The notes under the pieces were generated by a model. It had not been told where the DNA came from, ran no database searches, and saw only the letters and a list, made by a program, of their open reading frames with translations. The position numbers and the translations under genes were made by a program. A stretch of 64,000 nucleotides of DNA. It comes from an uncultured Verrucomicrobia subdivision 3 bacterium. Lineage in GTDB: Bacteria; Verrucomicrobiota; Verrucomicrobiia; Limisphaerales; UBA11358. Location: assembly GCA_903835255.1 (NCBI GenBank), contig CAILMI010000049.1, positions 1-64,000 on the forward strand, in the 5' to 3' direction. Of this stretch, positions 47,305 to 55,487 are shown piece after piece. Within the stretch, counting starts at the first letter, position 1; the number at the start of each line of letters is the position of its first letter.

Positions 47305-48021
47305 TTAGTCGTCGTCGTGATCACGCTCGGACTTTCCTTCCCCGGATTCGTTTTCGCCAAGTTGCAGCGTCACGCCCAGGCCGGGCAGTTTGAGCGTCGC
47401 CGTGCGGGCGTCATGGCCGGCAAACAGCGCTCCAATCCAAAGGGTGCTGACCACCAACGCGATGATTCCCCAAATCGCGTGGGCGGACGGGATCGCGTCC
47501 TCGGGCTTCCCGTGTTTTTTGCCGGTGACCATCGCCAGCGCGATGTTTTCGCGATGACGGATCGTGTGCCATGCCAGCCCCAGGAGGTGCAGGGCAATGA
47601 CCGTGAGCAAAGCCCAGGCGAGCACTTCATGCAGTTCCTCCAGAGCTTCACCGCCCAAGCCGATGCCGGAAATGAACAACGCGGGAACGAGCAGGAACAT
47701 CATGACCGCCGCCAGCGCCGAGCCCGGATTGTTTCCTGCGAAGCTCCGAGTCTTGGAAACGACCGCACTGACCAAGTAGCTGACGAGTTCATGCGGACGC
47801 AGCGGAAAGCTGGAAAACCGCGAGTAGCGTGCGCCCACCAACCCCAACACCACGCGCCCGGCGAGCAGAAACAGCGCGACCACCCCGAAGACCATGTGCA
47901 GTTGAAACAGTGGTTGCTCTTTGTCCACAAGGAATCCGATGCCGATGGCCGCTGTGAGCGAGCCGGCGAAGACCCAATGAAACAAGCGGGCGGGAAAATC
48001 CCAAACGAGAATTCTGGTCAT
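47305..48021 (-). CDS. Cytochrome b561-like membrane protein
   Basis: About 238 aa from the ATG at 48021, which overlaps the histidine kinase stop (ATGA). Four or five helices with heme-type histidines: VWDFPARLFHWVFAGSL, LFQLHMVFGVVALFLLAG, EELHEVLAWALLTVIALHLLGLAWHTI (as parts ELHEVLAWALL and ALHLLGLAWHTIRHRE). This matches the Ni-Fe-hydrogenase/b561-type cytochrome b family. A C-terminal acidic/His tail (GEGKSERDHDDD) could bind metal. It may pass electrons to a periplasmic partner of the metal block. Confidence 0.88.
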   Translation of the reverse strand: MTRILVWDFPARLFHWVFAGSLTAAIGIGFLVDKEQPLFQLHMVFGVVALFLLAGRVVLGLVGARYSRFSSFPLRPHELVSYLVSAVVSKTRSFAGNNPGSALAAVMMFLLVPALFISGIGLGGEALEELHEVLAWALLTVIALHLLGLAWHTIRHRENIALAMVTGKKHGKPEDAIPSAHAIWGIIALVVSTLWIGALFAGHDARTATLKLPGLGVTLQLGENESGEGKSERDHDDD

Positions 48022-49073
48022 AATGGATGGCGGCTGAGGATTTTCTCCGCCACCGGCAATCGGAGGCACGCCCAGAAGAATCGCCGGTGGCGGATGGTTA
48101 ACTTGGCTTGCTGCAACTGATGGGACAAGGCTTGCACCAGGCGGAGGCCAATGCCCAACCCCTGTCGGGAAGCTTGGGTCCGCTCCGTCGCACGATTGCC
48201 GAGGAGGAGGCTCACGCCACTTTGTCGCGGGCGGACTCGAAGCAGAATATCTTGGTCCCCATGCTTCAAGGCGTTGGATAGCAGATTGAACAAGATCTGT
48301 TTGAGCGCGCCGCGGTCAGCGTTCACTACGACCTCCGCCGGACAAGACCAGAGCAGGCGTCGGCCCTCGGCGGTTGCGAGCCGGGAGAAGGCTTCGAGCA
48401 TATCGGTCAGAAATTCTTTCAGCACCACCGACTCCGGCTTTAGTTCCAGCCGGCCTTGCTCGGCCCGGGCTATGGTCAAGGCGGTCTCGACGTAGTTGGT
48501 CAACCGGGCCAGTTCCTCCTGCAACTCCTCCGCGAGTTCGGGTTTCATTCCGGCGGCATTGGCCTCGATGCGCAGCCGCATCAACTGCAACGGCGTCCGC
48601 AATTCGTGCGCGACTTGCGTGGTGTATTCGCCGAGGTGATTGAACGCCTGCTCCAATCGTGCCAGCAGATCGTTCACATGCCGGACCAGTTCCCCCACTT
48701 CCGGATCCACATCGGGCGCCCGCAAGCGTTCGGCCAGGGTCATCGGCCCCAGATTTGCCAGTTGCCGGTTCACCTCGCGCACCGGACGGTCCGAACGGCG
48801 CGCAATAAAATACGAGGAAACCAACGCCACGCCGACAAGCGGCACGCCCACGATGATCCAGAAGCGAACCAGTTCGCCTAAAATGTCCTCAACCTCCTTG
48901 TCGCTGTAACTGCCGTGCAGAACCCAGTCCGTATGCCCAGGCGCCGTGCGCTCCCACTTCTCCTGCCGCAGTTCGTAATCCAGATGTTTGTGGGCGGCTA
49001 GGATCAAGCCGGTCACGACTACCAACAAGCTGACTCCGAACCAGAGCGTGAGCCGCCAGCGCAGGGATTTCAT
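48018..49073 (-). CDS. Membrane sensor histidine kinase (CzcS/CusS-like)
   Basis: A 351-aa kinase with two membrane helices (LTLWFGVSLLVVVTGLILAA, FWIIVGVPLVGVALVSSYFI) around a short periplasmic sensor of about 45 residues. HAMP-like region, H-box TQVAHELRTPLQLMRLRI, N-box QILFNLLSNALKHGD and G-box RQGLGIGLRLVQAL; the usual D-x-G-x-G segment is shortened (LGNRATERTQASRQG). It starts inside the regulator's stop codon (ATGA). The context says it senses metal for the ATPase block. Confidence 0.92.
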   Translation of the reverse strand: MKSLRWRLTLWFGVSLLVVVTGLILAAHKHLDYELRQEKWERTAPGHTDWVLHGSYSDKEVEDILGELVRFWIIVGVPLVGVALVSSYFIARRSDRPVREVNRQLANLGPMTLAERLRAPDVDPEVGELVRHVNDLLARLEQAFNHLGEYTTQVAHELRTPLQLMRLRIEANAAGMKPELAEELQEELARLTNYVETALTIARAEQGRLELKPESVVLKEFLTDMLEAFSRLATAEGRRLLWSCPAEVVVNADRGALKQILFNLLSNALKHGDQDILLRVRPRQSGVSLLLGNRATERTQASRQGLGIGLRLVQALSHQLQQAKLTIRHRRFFWACLRLPVAEKILSRHPL

Positions 49074-49750
49074 GCGACCTCCGGTGGCACCAGGGAAAAG
49101 CCGACCCCGCGAATTGTGCGAATCAGCGACGGTTCGCCTGGCAAGTCAATCTTGGCCCGAAGGTAGTTGATATAAACATTCACGACATTGGTGCCGCCGT
49201 CGAAGTGCTGATCCCAGACGTGCTCCACAATCGCCGTCTTCGCGACCGTTTTGGGCGACGCCTGCGCCAGAAATTCCAGCAGCGCAAACTCCCGGTTGGT
49301 CAGTTCGATCAACCGTGCGCCCCGTTTGACGGTATGGGATACAAGATCCATTTCGAGATCACCGACTCGCAGCAGGTGGTTCAATTCACCCCGCTGGCGC
49401 CGACCGAGTGCCCGAATTCGCGCGAGCAGTTCATCCAGCGAAAAGGGTTTGACCAGATAATCATCCGCTCCGGCATCCAAACCGGCCACTCGATCTCGAA
49501 CCTCACCACGGGCCGTGATAAACAGTATTGGCATCGCCAAACCTCGCCGGCGCAAGCCACGCACCAGCGTCACGCCATCCAATTGCGGCATCATGATGTC
49601 GAGGACGAGCAGATCAAACGTGCCATTCTCCACCGCCCAGCGCGCTTCGGCCCCATCGTGGGCACAATCCACCGTGTGCCCCGCCTCGCGCAAGCCGGAG
49701 GCCAGGTGCCGCAACAACTTACTGTCATCTTCCGCCAGTAGAATTTTCAC
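49070..49750 (-). CDS. OmpR/PhoB-family response regulator
   Basis: A 226-aa regulator. Receiver with D8-D9, phospho-acceptor D51 in LLVLDIMMPQLDG, Thr in FITARGEV and Lys in YLVKPFS. The winged-helix DNA-binding domain has LTNREFALLEFLAQ, HVWDQHFDGGTNVVNVYI and TIRGVGFSL. Overlaps the kinase gene by ATGA. Likely activates the leftward metal block. Confidence 0.95.
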   Translation of the reverse strand: MKILLAEDDSKLLRHLASGLREAGHTVDCAHDGAEARWAVENGTFDLLVLDIMMPQLDGVTLVRGLRRRGLAMPILFITARGEVRDRVAGLDAGADDYLVKPFSLDELLARIRALGRRQRGELNHLLRVGDLEMDLVSHTVKRGARLIELTNREFALLEFLAQASPKTVAKTAIVEHVWDQHFDGGTNVVNVYINYLRAKIDLPGEPSLIRTIRGVGFSLVPPEVA

Positions 49751-49817
49751 AACCGCATCTTGAATCAGTCAGGTGCTAACATCAACGGCGCGCTGGGCTA
49801 CACTTCTCACCCTCGGC

Positions 49818-50342
49818 TCAATCTCGATCATCCTTCTGTTCTTTGCGCTGCGATTGGACAGCGGTGGCCTCGTTACCCGCAGCCGTGCTGACGATGTTGA
49901 CCCCGGCACCATGCCGGTAAACCAGCGCCCCGCCCCGATGCCCCGTTTCATACACGGTCCACGAGGCGACCCCCGCCGCCAGTGCAGCGGCCACTGCGAC
50001 TACACGCGCGGCGCGTGGAAAACGGAACAGTGCCGCCGCTCCAATGGCGACCACAGCGGCAATCGTGGCGGCGGTGAGCGTCCGTTTCGCCCAGTTCTCG
50101 TGTGCTTCCAACAATGACTCCACCGGAGCGGCGGTGTTTTCGACCAGTCCTCCGTCGGATTCCCCCGTTTGCGTCGCCGCCCACGCGCCCAACGCCCCGA
50201 GTGTCAGCAGCGCCGCCGCGAAGGCGGGGATGTATCCTTTGCGCCAGAACACGGCCACGCCGGACAGCGCAGCCCCCAGCACAATCAACACAATCGGGAA
50301 GTGTACCACGGCCGGATGCAGCGGATTGGGGATTAAGTTCAT
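49818..50342 (-). CDS. DUF2231-like membrane protein
   Basis: A 174-aa protein with four helices. The family signature HPAVVHFPIVLIVLG opens it. Later helices: FAAALLTLGALGAWAATQTG, TIAAVVAIGAAALF and VVAVAAALAAGVAS. Proteins of this type often sit beside metal-export or c-type cytochrome genes; the function is not established. It is 67 bases upstream of the response regulator and probably in its operon. Confidence 0.85.
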   Translation of the reverse strand: MNLIPNPLHPAVVHFPIVLIVLGAALSGVAVFWRKGYIPAFAAALLTLGALGAWAATQTGESDGGLVENTAAPVESLLEAHENWAKRTLTAATIAAVVAIGAAALFRFPRAARVVAVAAALAAGVASWTVYETGHRGGALVYRHGAGVNIVSTAAGNEATAVQSQRKEQKDDRD

Positions 50343-50376
50343 AATTCAAATGGGCTCGAAAGCGCAGTGGACACGC

Positions 50377-50610
50377 TCACTTGATGAGTTCGTAATTGCT
50401 GACTGGCTCGCGGCAGCTCACGCAATTCTTGTCCGGCAGCTTCGTGACCGTGTAACCACACACTTTGCAAACGTAGAGGGGCACGTCCGCGTTCTTCCCG
50501 AGATTATCAAGCGCGTCTTGGTAAAGTTTGGCGTGCTCGGCTTCGGCCTTTTGGGCGTAAAGCAGAGTGCGGATGGCGGGTTTCGCCTCATCCTTCTTCG
50601 CCAGTGCCAT
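50377..50610 (-). pseudogene. Rubrerythrin C-terminal fragment
   Basis: A 77-aa frame. The last helix of the ferritin-like domain (KAEAEHAKLYQDALDNLG) is followed by the rubredoxin-like iron site (VPLYVCKVCGYTV ... CVSCREPVSNYELI), whose four cysteines are intact. The first ~100 residues with most di-iron ligands are missing, and no homologous frame lies upstream of the ATG. Either a remnant, or a free rubredoxin-like domain still made from the ATG at 50610. Confidence 0.75.
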
Positions 50611-50764
50611 GAATTCGGGATGGCATTAGCACCCTTCTGGCACCTCACGGCAAGGCATTCTCACAGAAGGACTCTACGTTGCTTTGCCATGGTGGCCCGT
50701 CGCTCGAAGAAGTTTGTGTCCCCTTCATCCACATTCCGTGCAGCAGTATTAAAACGAAGTGACC

Positions 50765-51499
50765 ATGCGCGCCAAAATTGAAATCGTTTTTCGCCGCAAA
50801 GTCCGCGCCATTTGGCTGGATCAAGGCTTGGAACTCGCCGCGCAGGAGGCTGGCTGGTCAGAAGCCAAGCCGGTGCTGGCGAAGGAAATCGCCGCAGAAA
50901 ATTCCGGCACGGTCACCATTTCCAAAGTCTTGGAACATGTTCGGCGCATCTGGTTTGAGCCGCCAGAGGACGCGCTCGCCTTGCGCGCGGATGCATTGCG
51001 CCTGCACCAGCTTAATGCCTCCCCTGAAACCACGTTGCTGTTGAACTGGGGAATGACCATCGCCGCTTATCCGTTCGTCGGCAGCGCGGGTGAAGTCGTG
51101 GGCCGGCTGTTGAAGTTGCAAAAACAAGCCCGCCGCGCCGACGTCCAGCGCCGGCTGCGCGAACAATACGGCGACCGTGACTTCGTCAACCGGATTACGC
51201 GTTACACCGTGAGCAGCTTTCTGGATTGGGGAGTCATCGTCGAAACCAAGCCGAAGGGGATTTATCTGTCCGGCAAACAGGTAACTCCAAAGAAGACGGA
51301 GCATTTAGCCTGGCTCGCCGAGGCGGTAATGATTTCTCGCACAAAGACCCAGATGCGATTGTCCGAACTTTGCAATCATCCCGCCCTGTTCCCTTTTGCT
51401 TTGGACAAACTCAATGCCGCCGTCTTGCAACACAACCCGCGCCTGCGCGTTGAGCGCCAGAGCTTGAATCAGGAATTTGTGTTTCTCACGTCAACGTAA
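50765..51499 (+). CDS. Unknown 244-aa protein, winged-helix-like
   Basis: Starts at the ATG at 50765. No family I can name with confidence. Mostly helical and soluble: RAIWLDQGLELAAQEAG, then TLLLNWGMTIAAYPFVGSAG, VQRRLREQYGDRDFVNRITR and SSFLDWGVIVETKPKGIYL. The last two segments look like a winged-helix unit. Its style recalls helper proteins of anti-phage operons, but no such operon remains here; that is a weak inference. It is the only rightward gene before the AbiE region. Confidence 0.65.
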   Translation: MRAKIEIVFRRKVRAIWLDQGLELAAQEAGWSEAKPVLAKEIAAENSGTVTISKVLEHVRRIWFEPPEDALALRADALRLHQLNASPETTLLLNWGMTIAAYPFVGSAGEVVGRLLKLQKQARRADVQRRLREQYGDRDFVNRITRYTVSSFLDWGVIVETKPKGIYLSGKQVTPKKTEHLAWLAEAVMISRTKTQMRLSELCNHPALFPFALDKLNAAVLQHNPRLRVERQSLNQEFVFLTST

Positions 51500-51807
51500 A
51501 ACGCATGGATTTCCCTGCTCACCAGCCGTGACCAACGCACGTTTTGCTTCGCTTCACGGGCTGCCCGTCGGCCCTGTTCCCCCTCTCGACGACGCCCGTT
51601 CCGCTTCTCAAACCGTGCGCTCGTCACGAGCTTGCATGGTGCAGAGCCGCAACCGCATCGGCGCATTCCAGCAGCCGTCCGTTGAATCAATGCCGACTCT
51701 GACCAGTAACCCGTTCATGCTCGCCCTCCGTTCCAGCCAAGCTCCGCGAACAACCCGATGGCGGGCTGCTCGACAAGCTGGTCTTCGGTGTAGGCGTGGG
51801 GCATGGC
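51500..51807. other. Intergenic stretch without a supported gene
   Basis: About 310 bases between convergent genes. Frames on either strand have poor composition (many Arg/Ser/Pro). No terminator hairpin stands out. Confidence 0.5.
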
Positions 51808-52497
51808 TCAGCCCTTAGGTGCAGCATCGCCCGTCGTTGCCGCACTCCTTCTTTGGTCAACTTTCATCCTAGCTTCGTGCATGCGCTCTGCGCCGGCTAA
51901 ACCAAAACCAAAAAACACGGCCATGATCAGCACCAGGCTGAGGAAGCTGGAATACGACGATAATTCTCCGAACGCCGCTCGAAGGGCCTGTATGGCAGGC
52001 ACGCATCTGCGATCTTGGGAGGTTTGCGGCAGGCGGTTCTGGTCGAGGGCCGGGAGCGCGACGAGAATTGGCGGCGCGACCGGAGTTGGTTGGACCAACT
52101 TGGCATCCCACACGCCCTCGCGTGCCATTTTTAGGTCTAGCTGGACATCAAGATGCGATTCCTGCATCCGCTCTACCAAAATATCTGGCGACTTTACCCA
52201 AACGAAATTTGTCGCGGGCCATAGCAAACCCACAAACACTGCGAGAGTGATGAAGCCAATCCAACCACATTTCATCACCGGATAGAAGTCATCGCCAGTC
52301 TTGTCGCTACGTGCTTCCACCCACTTCGGAAACCGCCAAGGGTAGAAAATTATGAACGACGCAAGACCGATACACAACACGAGCACGAATGTGGCATGCA
52401 AAGGCAACTTCGTATAGGCAGCCCCGATAACCGTGGCAACGAATATTATTACCGCAATGACCTTGTGAATCTCCCAATCCTTAAATGGCTTTAGCAT
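51808..52497 (-). CDS. Hypothetical membrane protein next to symporter fragment
   Basis: About 229 aa from the ATG at 52497, overlapping the symporter end by 17 bases. Helices: VIAVIIFVATVIGAAYT, ATFVLVLCIGLASFIIFYPW, CGWIGFITLAVFVGLLW and SLVLIMAVFFGFGLAGAE. A periplasmic or cytoplasmic loop rich in Pro/Val lies between helices 3 and 4. I recognise no family. The overlap suggests it is the partner of the transporter. Confidence 0.7.
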   Translation of the reverse strand: MLKPFKDWEIHKVIAVIIFVATVIGAAYTKLPLHATFVLVLCIGLASFIIFYPWRFPKWVEARSDKTGDDFYPVMKCGWIGFITLAVFVGLLWPATNFVWVKSPDILVERMQESHLDVQLDLKMAREGVWDAKLVQPTPVAPPILVALPALDQNRLPQTSQDRRCVPAIQALRAAFGELSSYSSFLSLVLIMAVFFGFGLAGAERMHEARMKVDQRRSAATTGDAAPKG

Positions 52498-53611
52498 ATG
52501 CGTCCTCCTGAGTTCCAGTTTTTGGGCAAAACCACATCGTAATGAGCGCGACGACCACCGGAATGAAAACCCCGCCCAACGACCAGTAGAACTCCGTCGG
52601 CGGGCGCACAAGGCTGATGATTACGGTTGGGACGTAAAAGACTAGTGAAGTTAGCACCACCCAAGCCGAGGGAATGCGGCCGAATGCCAGCAAGATAAAC
52701 GGTATGGCGAGATTCACACACGTCGGCATGATTGCGAAGATTATCTTCGTGGTGTTAATTCCCAGAGCAATGAACAGGGCGTAGAATCCGGCAAACACGC
52801 CCGCTACGACAGCTCCGTGAATGATGGGGTGAATATTGGCCATCAGCTTCTCCCGCAACTTCCCGCTCGTGGCGTCGAACTGCCAGACCAGCAGAAACGA
52901 ATAGGTTTGACTGTCTGCGGTTGAGAATAGCGCGCCGACTGCTGCCAACCAAAACAGCATGAGGAAGAGCGGTGTGATTGCAGACATCTTCTGAACAGAC
53001 TCCGCAACCGCGCCATCTCCTGCTTGCCCAGTAATGGCGTATGCCAATAAGCCATGGAACAACATCACCAGCCACAGAAACGCAGTCACCCCCATCGCCT
53101 TCGCCTGAAGAGGGCGAACTTTATCCCTGAACAACCACATCCGCATCCAATGTGGTTCGGTCGAGAGAATTTGCAGTGAATTGATGACCGAAACGTGAAA
53201 TGCAAACATCAGGCACTGCTGCCAACCGAGGAGGGGGACACCAAGCGCGCCGATACCGCTGAACGGCTGGTTGACTTGACGAGCATAAAGAAGCGCTGCT
53301 CCAACGAAGAGTCCAACTGCCCCAATCAAGATGAACGGGCTGTGTAGAAGGTCCGCGAACACGAAGCCTCTCACACCATACTTCAGCGTGAAGTAAACCA
53401 CCGAAAGAACGGAGACGAACATGATTCCAGTTTTCACCGGCCAGGTGTCCACGTGAAACAGCAAACCGGCGAACTCGGTCATGAGGTTGAACTCAAGCCA
53501 GATGACAGATGCGATGCAAAACATGCTGACGTATTTAACGAGCCGCGAGAGCCTCTTGCCACGAGCGTCGTTCGTCCAGAACAGGGTTGCGATTACGCCA
53601 CCGCTGTCCCG
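52481..53611 (-). pseudogene. Sodium:solute symporter (SSS) fragment, N-terminus lost
   Basis: An open frame from 53611 (after a TGA) with an internal ATG at 53524. It encodes about nine hydrophobic helices of an SSS-type carrier: VYFTLKYGVRGFVFADLLHS resembles the conserved 'G-G-x-A-v-x-x-T-D' region, and ALFSTADSQTYSFLLVWQFD is the later sodium-site helix. The first 100 or more residues are absent; upstream DNA belongs to the divergent lipoprotein gene. Probably non-functional. Confidence 0.75.
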
Positions 53612-53646
53612 TCAGCTTTCCAATCAACCTCAACTCCAATCAAACC

Positions 53647-54231
53647 ATGAAACATCTCGCGCTCATTCCACTCGTGTTCGTCGCCTCGTGCGCTTCGCGC
53701 CCGCAACTCGCCGTTCGTCCCGCGCCGCCTGCGGCGGTCGCCCCGGCCGAATCCCTGCGGTATGACGAGGTTGTCCGCGCTTACCACGTCGGTCGCCAGG
53801 TTGACCCGAACCATCCCGACATGATGGCGGAAGGGCATCCGGTCTATCGCGTCGAGGTTTCCTCGCGCTGGAATCTTCACCCCGGCTCGCCGAACGCCGC
53901 CAATTTGTTGAACCCGCCGCCGGACGCCGCATTCGCGCCGCCGCCCACCAACGATGTTGTCATCGCGGAGATGAACCGCCAGCGCGAGGCCACCGCGCTC
54001 GTCATGCAACAGGCTGCCCGGCTCGCGCAGTCCTACCAGGAATTGCAGAAGGTGTTCGGCGAAATGAAGACCGTTGCCCAAAACAACGCGCTCTTGAACG
54101 CGCGTCTCGCCGCCACCGAGCAGCGCGTCACGGTCTTTGAGAAGGAAATGCAGAAGATTACCGCATCGCCTTCGCCCACCAATGACATTCCCGCTTTTTC
54201 ACCGGAATCGAATGATTCCCCGAAACCCTAA
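53647..54231 (+). CDS. Lipoprotein with C-terminal coiled coil
   Basis: A 194-aa protein. Lipobox head (ALIPLVFVASCASRP), a Pro/Ala-rich linker, a conserved-looking part (LRYDEVVRAYHVGRQVDPNHP, given as LRYDEVVRAYHVGRQ and VDPNHP) and a coiled coil about 115-170 (MNRQREATALVMQQAARLAQ). It may be a surface or secretion-associated component of a former mobile element. No named family. Confidence 0.7.
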   Translation: MKHLALIPLVFVASCASRPQLAVRPAPPAAVAPAESLRYDEVVRAYHVGRQVDPNHPDMMAEGHPVYRVEVSSRWNLHPGSPNAANLLNPPPDAAFAPPPTNDVVIAEMNRQREATALVMQQAARLAQSYQELQKVFGEMKTVAQNNALLNARLAATEQRVTVFEKEMQKITASPSPTNDIPAFSPESNDSPKP

Positions 54232-54321
54232 AGACACTTTGCCGGGCGGGGCAGTGTGACTGCCTTGCTCCGGTGAACACGGCAAATGCCGCGCATCCAA
54301 AAAACAACAAATCGAATCGTT

Positions 54322-54726
54322 ATGACAAAACCAAGAACATCCGCGCCAACCAGCGCCAGCGGCAATGCCGCACCCGCAGAACAGCCCACCTTCCGCTCCA
54401 ACCCGGAGGTGGATGCCAAGATTGATGCCTACATCAAAGAGAACCCGAAGTATTGGACTTACGTCCAGGCCATGCCGCGCGAGCGGCTCGAACGCAGCGT
54501 GGTCCTCAACGAGGTGCGCGAACTCGACCGCCAGCAAAGGATGCGCGAGGGGATGATGAAACGCATCAATTCCAACCCTGCGCTCAAAAACGCCTACGAA
54601 ACGCTGGTAAAGGACCTGCCGGAAGATCAGAAAGAGGGCGTCATCGCCCAAATCGCGCGGTCCACCCGCCGCGCCGTCGCCCGCACCCAAGGTCAGCAGC
54701 AACGCCCGGAAGGCGTCGCCGTCTGA
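54322..54726 (+). CDS. Hypothetical helical protein
   Basis: About 134 aa from the ATG at 54322. A Ser/Thr/Ala-rich head precedes a charged helical body (VDAKIDAYIKENPKYWTYVQ, RERLERSVVLNEVRELDR) and an Arg/Gln-rich tail. No signal peptide. It may be co-transcribed with the lipoprotein upstream, and a strong terminator follows. Function unknown; possibly an accessory gene of the integrated element. Confidence 0.65.
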   Translation: MTKPRTSAPTSASGNAAPAEQPTFRSNPEVDAKIDAYIKENPKYWTYVQAMPRERLERSVVLNEVRELDRQQRMREGMMKRINSNPALKNAYETLVKDLPEDQKEGVIAQIARSTRRAVARTQGQQQRPEGVAV

Positions 54727-54757
54727 TGCTCAGCCTTTGGTCGCCCCCTCATCACAC

Positions 54758-54793
54758 ACGGAAGCCTGCTGTAGTTGCAGGCTTCCGTTTTTT
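54758..54793 (+). terminator. Rho-independent terminator
   Basis: A 12-bp perfect stem (acggaagcctgc / gcaggcttccgt) with loop tgtagtt and a T-run. It ends the two-gene unit before the AbiE operator. Confidence 0.92.
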
Positions 54794-54830
54794 CCACCAT
54801 GCCCGGCCGCAATTCGTGCCAGCACCGGTT

Positions 54831-54874
54831 TTACACAATGTATTCAGTTGTTGCCATCTGCATACATTGTGTAA
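54831..54874. promoter_or_regulatory. AbiEi operator: 13-bp perfect inverted repeat
   Basis: ttacacaatgtat at 54831-54843 and its exact complement atacattgtgtaa at 54862-54874, 18 bases apart, ending 10 bases before the antitoxin's GTG. AbiEi antitoxins are known to repress their own promoter through paired inverted repeats, which matches position and shape. Confidence 0.85.
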
Positions 54875-54884
54875 TAATTGCTTC

Positions 54885-55487
54885 GTGGCCAAAACCCACC
54901 AAAACGAAGTGCTGAAACTCGCGCGCAAGCTGGGAGTGCTGCGCCCGCGCGACCTGCAATCCGTTGGCGTTCCGCGAGTCTATCTCAAGCAACTGATGGA
55001 GCGCGGTGAACTGCTCAAGACCGGACGGGGGCTTTATGTCGTTGCGGGTGCAACGCTTACCGAAAATCATTCGCTGGCGGAGGCGGCAAAACTTTCACCG
55101 AAAGGAGTCATCTGTCTGCTGTCCGCGCTGCGCTTTCACGGTCTGACCACGGAGAATCCAGCCGAGGTCTGGATCGCCATTCCACGCGGTGCGCGCCCGC
55201 CGAAGTCCGGCGCTCCGGCGCTGCGCGTGGCGAGATTCTCCGGGCGGATGATGACCGAGGGAGTCCAACGGCATGTCATCCAGGGCGTATCCGTGCCGGT
55301 CTATTGCGTCGCCAAAACGGTGGCTGACTGTTTCCGCTTCCGCAATCGCATCGGCGTCAACATCGCCGTCGAGGCGCTGCGCGATGCGTGGCGGGACAAA
55401 AAGGCCACTTCCGAGGAACTCTGGCATCACGCCAAGGTCTGCCGGGTGCTGAAAGTCATGCGTCCTTATTTCGACAGTCTCGCATGA
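54885..55487 (+). CDS. AbiEi-type antitoxin / transcriptional regulator
   Basis: A 200-aa protein from the GTG at 54885; upstream in-frame sequence is non-coding. N-terminal winged helix (VLKLARKLGVLRPRDLQSVG, YLKQLMERGELLKTGRGLYV), then the AbiEi C-terminal domain (SPKGVICLLSALRFHGLTTE, VWIAIPRGARPP, VSVPVYCVAKTVADCFRFRN). It should repress the operon and antagonise the AbiEii toxin (type IV toxin-antitoxin). The stop overlaps the toxin's start (ATGA). Confidence 0.92.
   Translation: MAKTHQNEVLKLARKLGVLRPRDLQSVGVPRVYLKQLMERGELLKTGRGLYVVAGATLTENHSLAEAAKLSPKGVICLLSALRFHGLTTENPAEVWIAIPRGARPPKSGAPALRVARFSGRMMTEGVQRHVIQGVSVPVYCVAKTVADCFRFRNRIGVNIAVEALRDAWRDKKATSEELWHHAKVCRVLKVMRPYFDSLA

Noticed and set aside
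51477-51818. 113-aa plus frame
   Set aside because: Arg/Ser/Pro-rich composition and overlap with the preceding gene's end; no domain.
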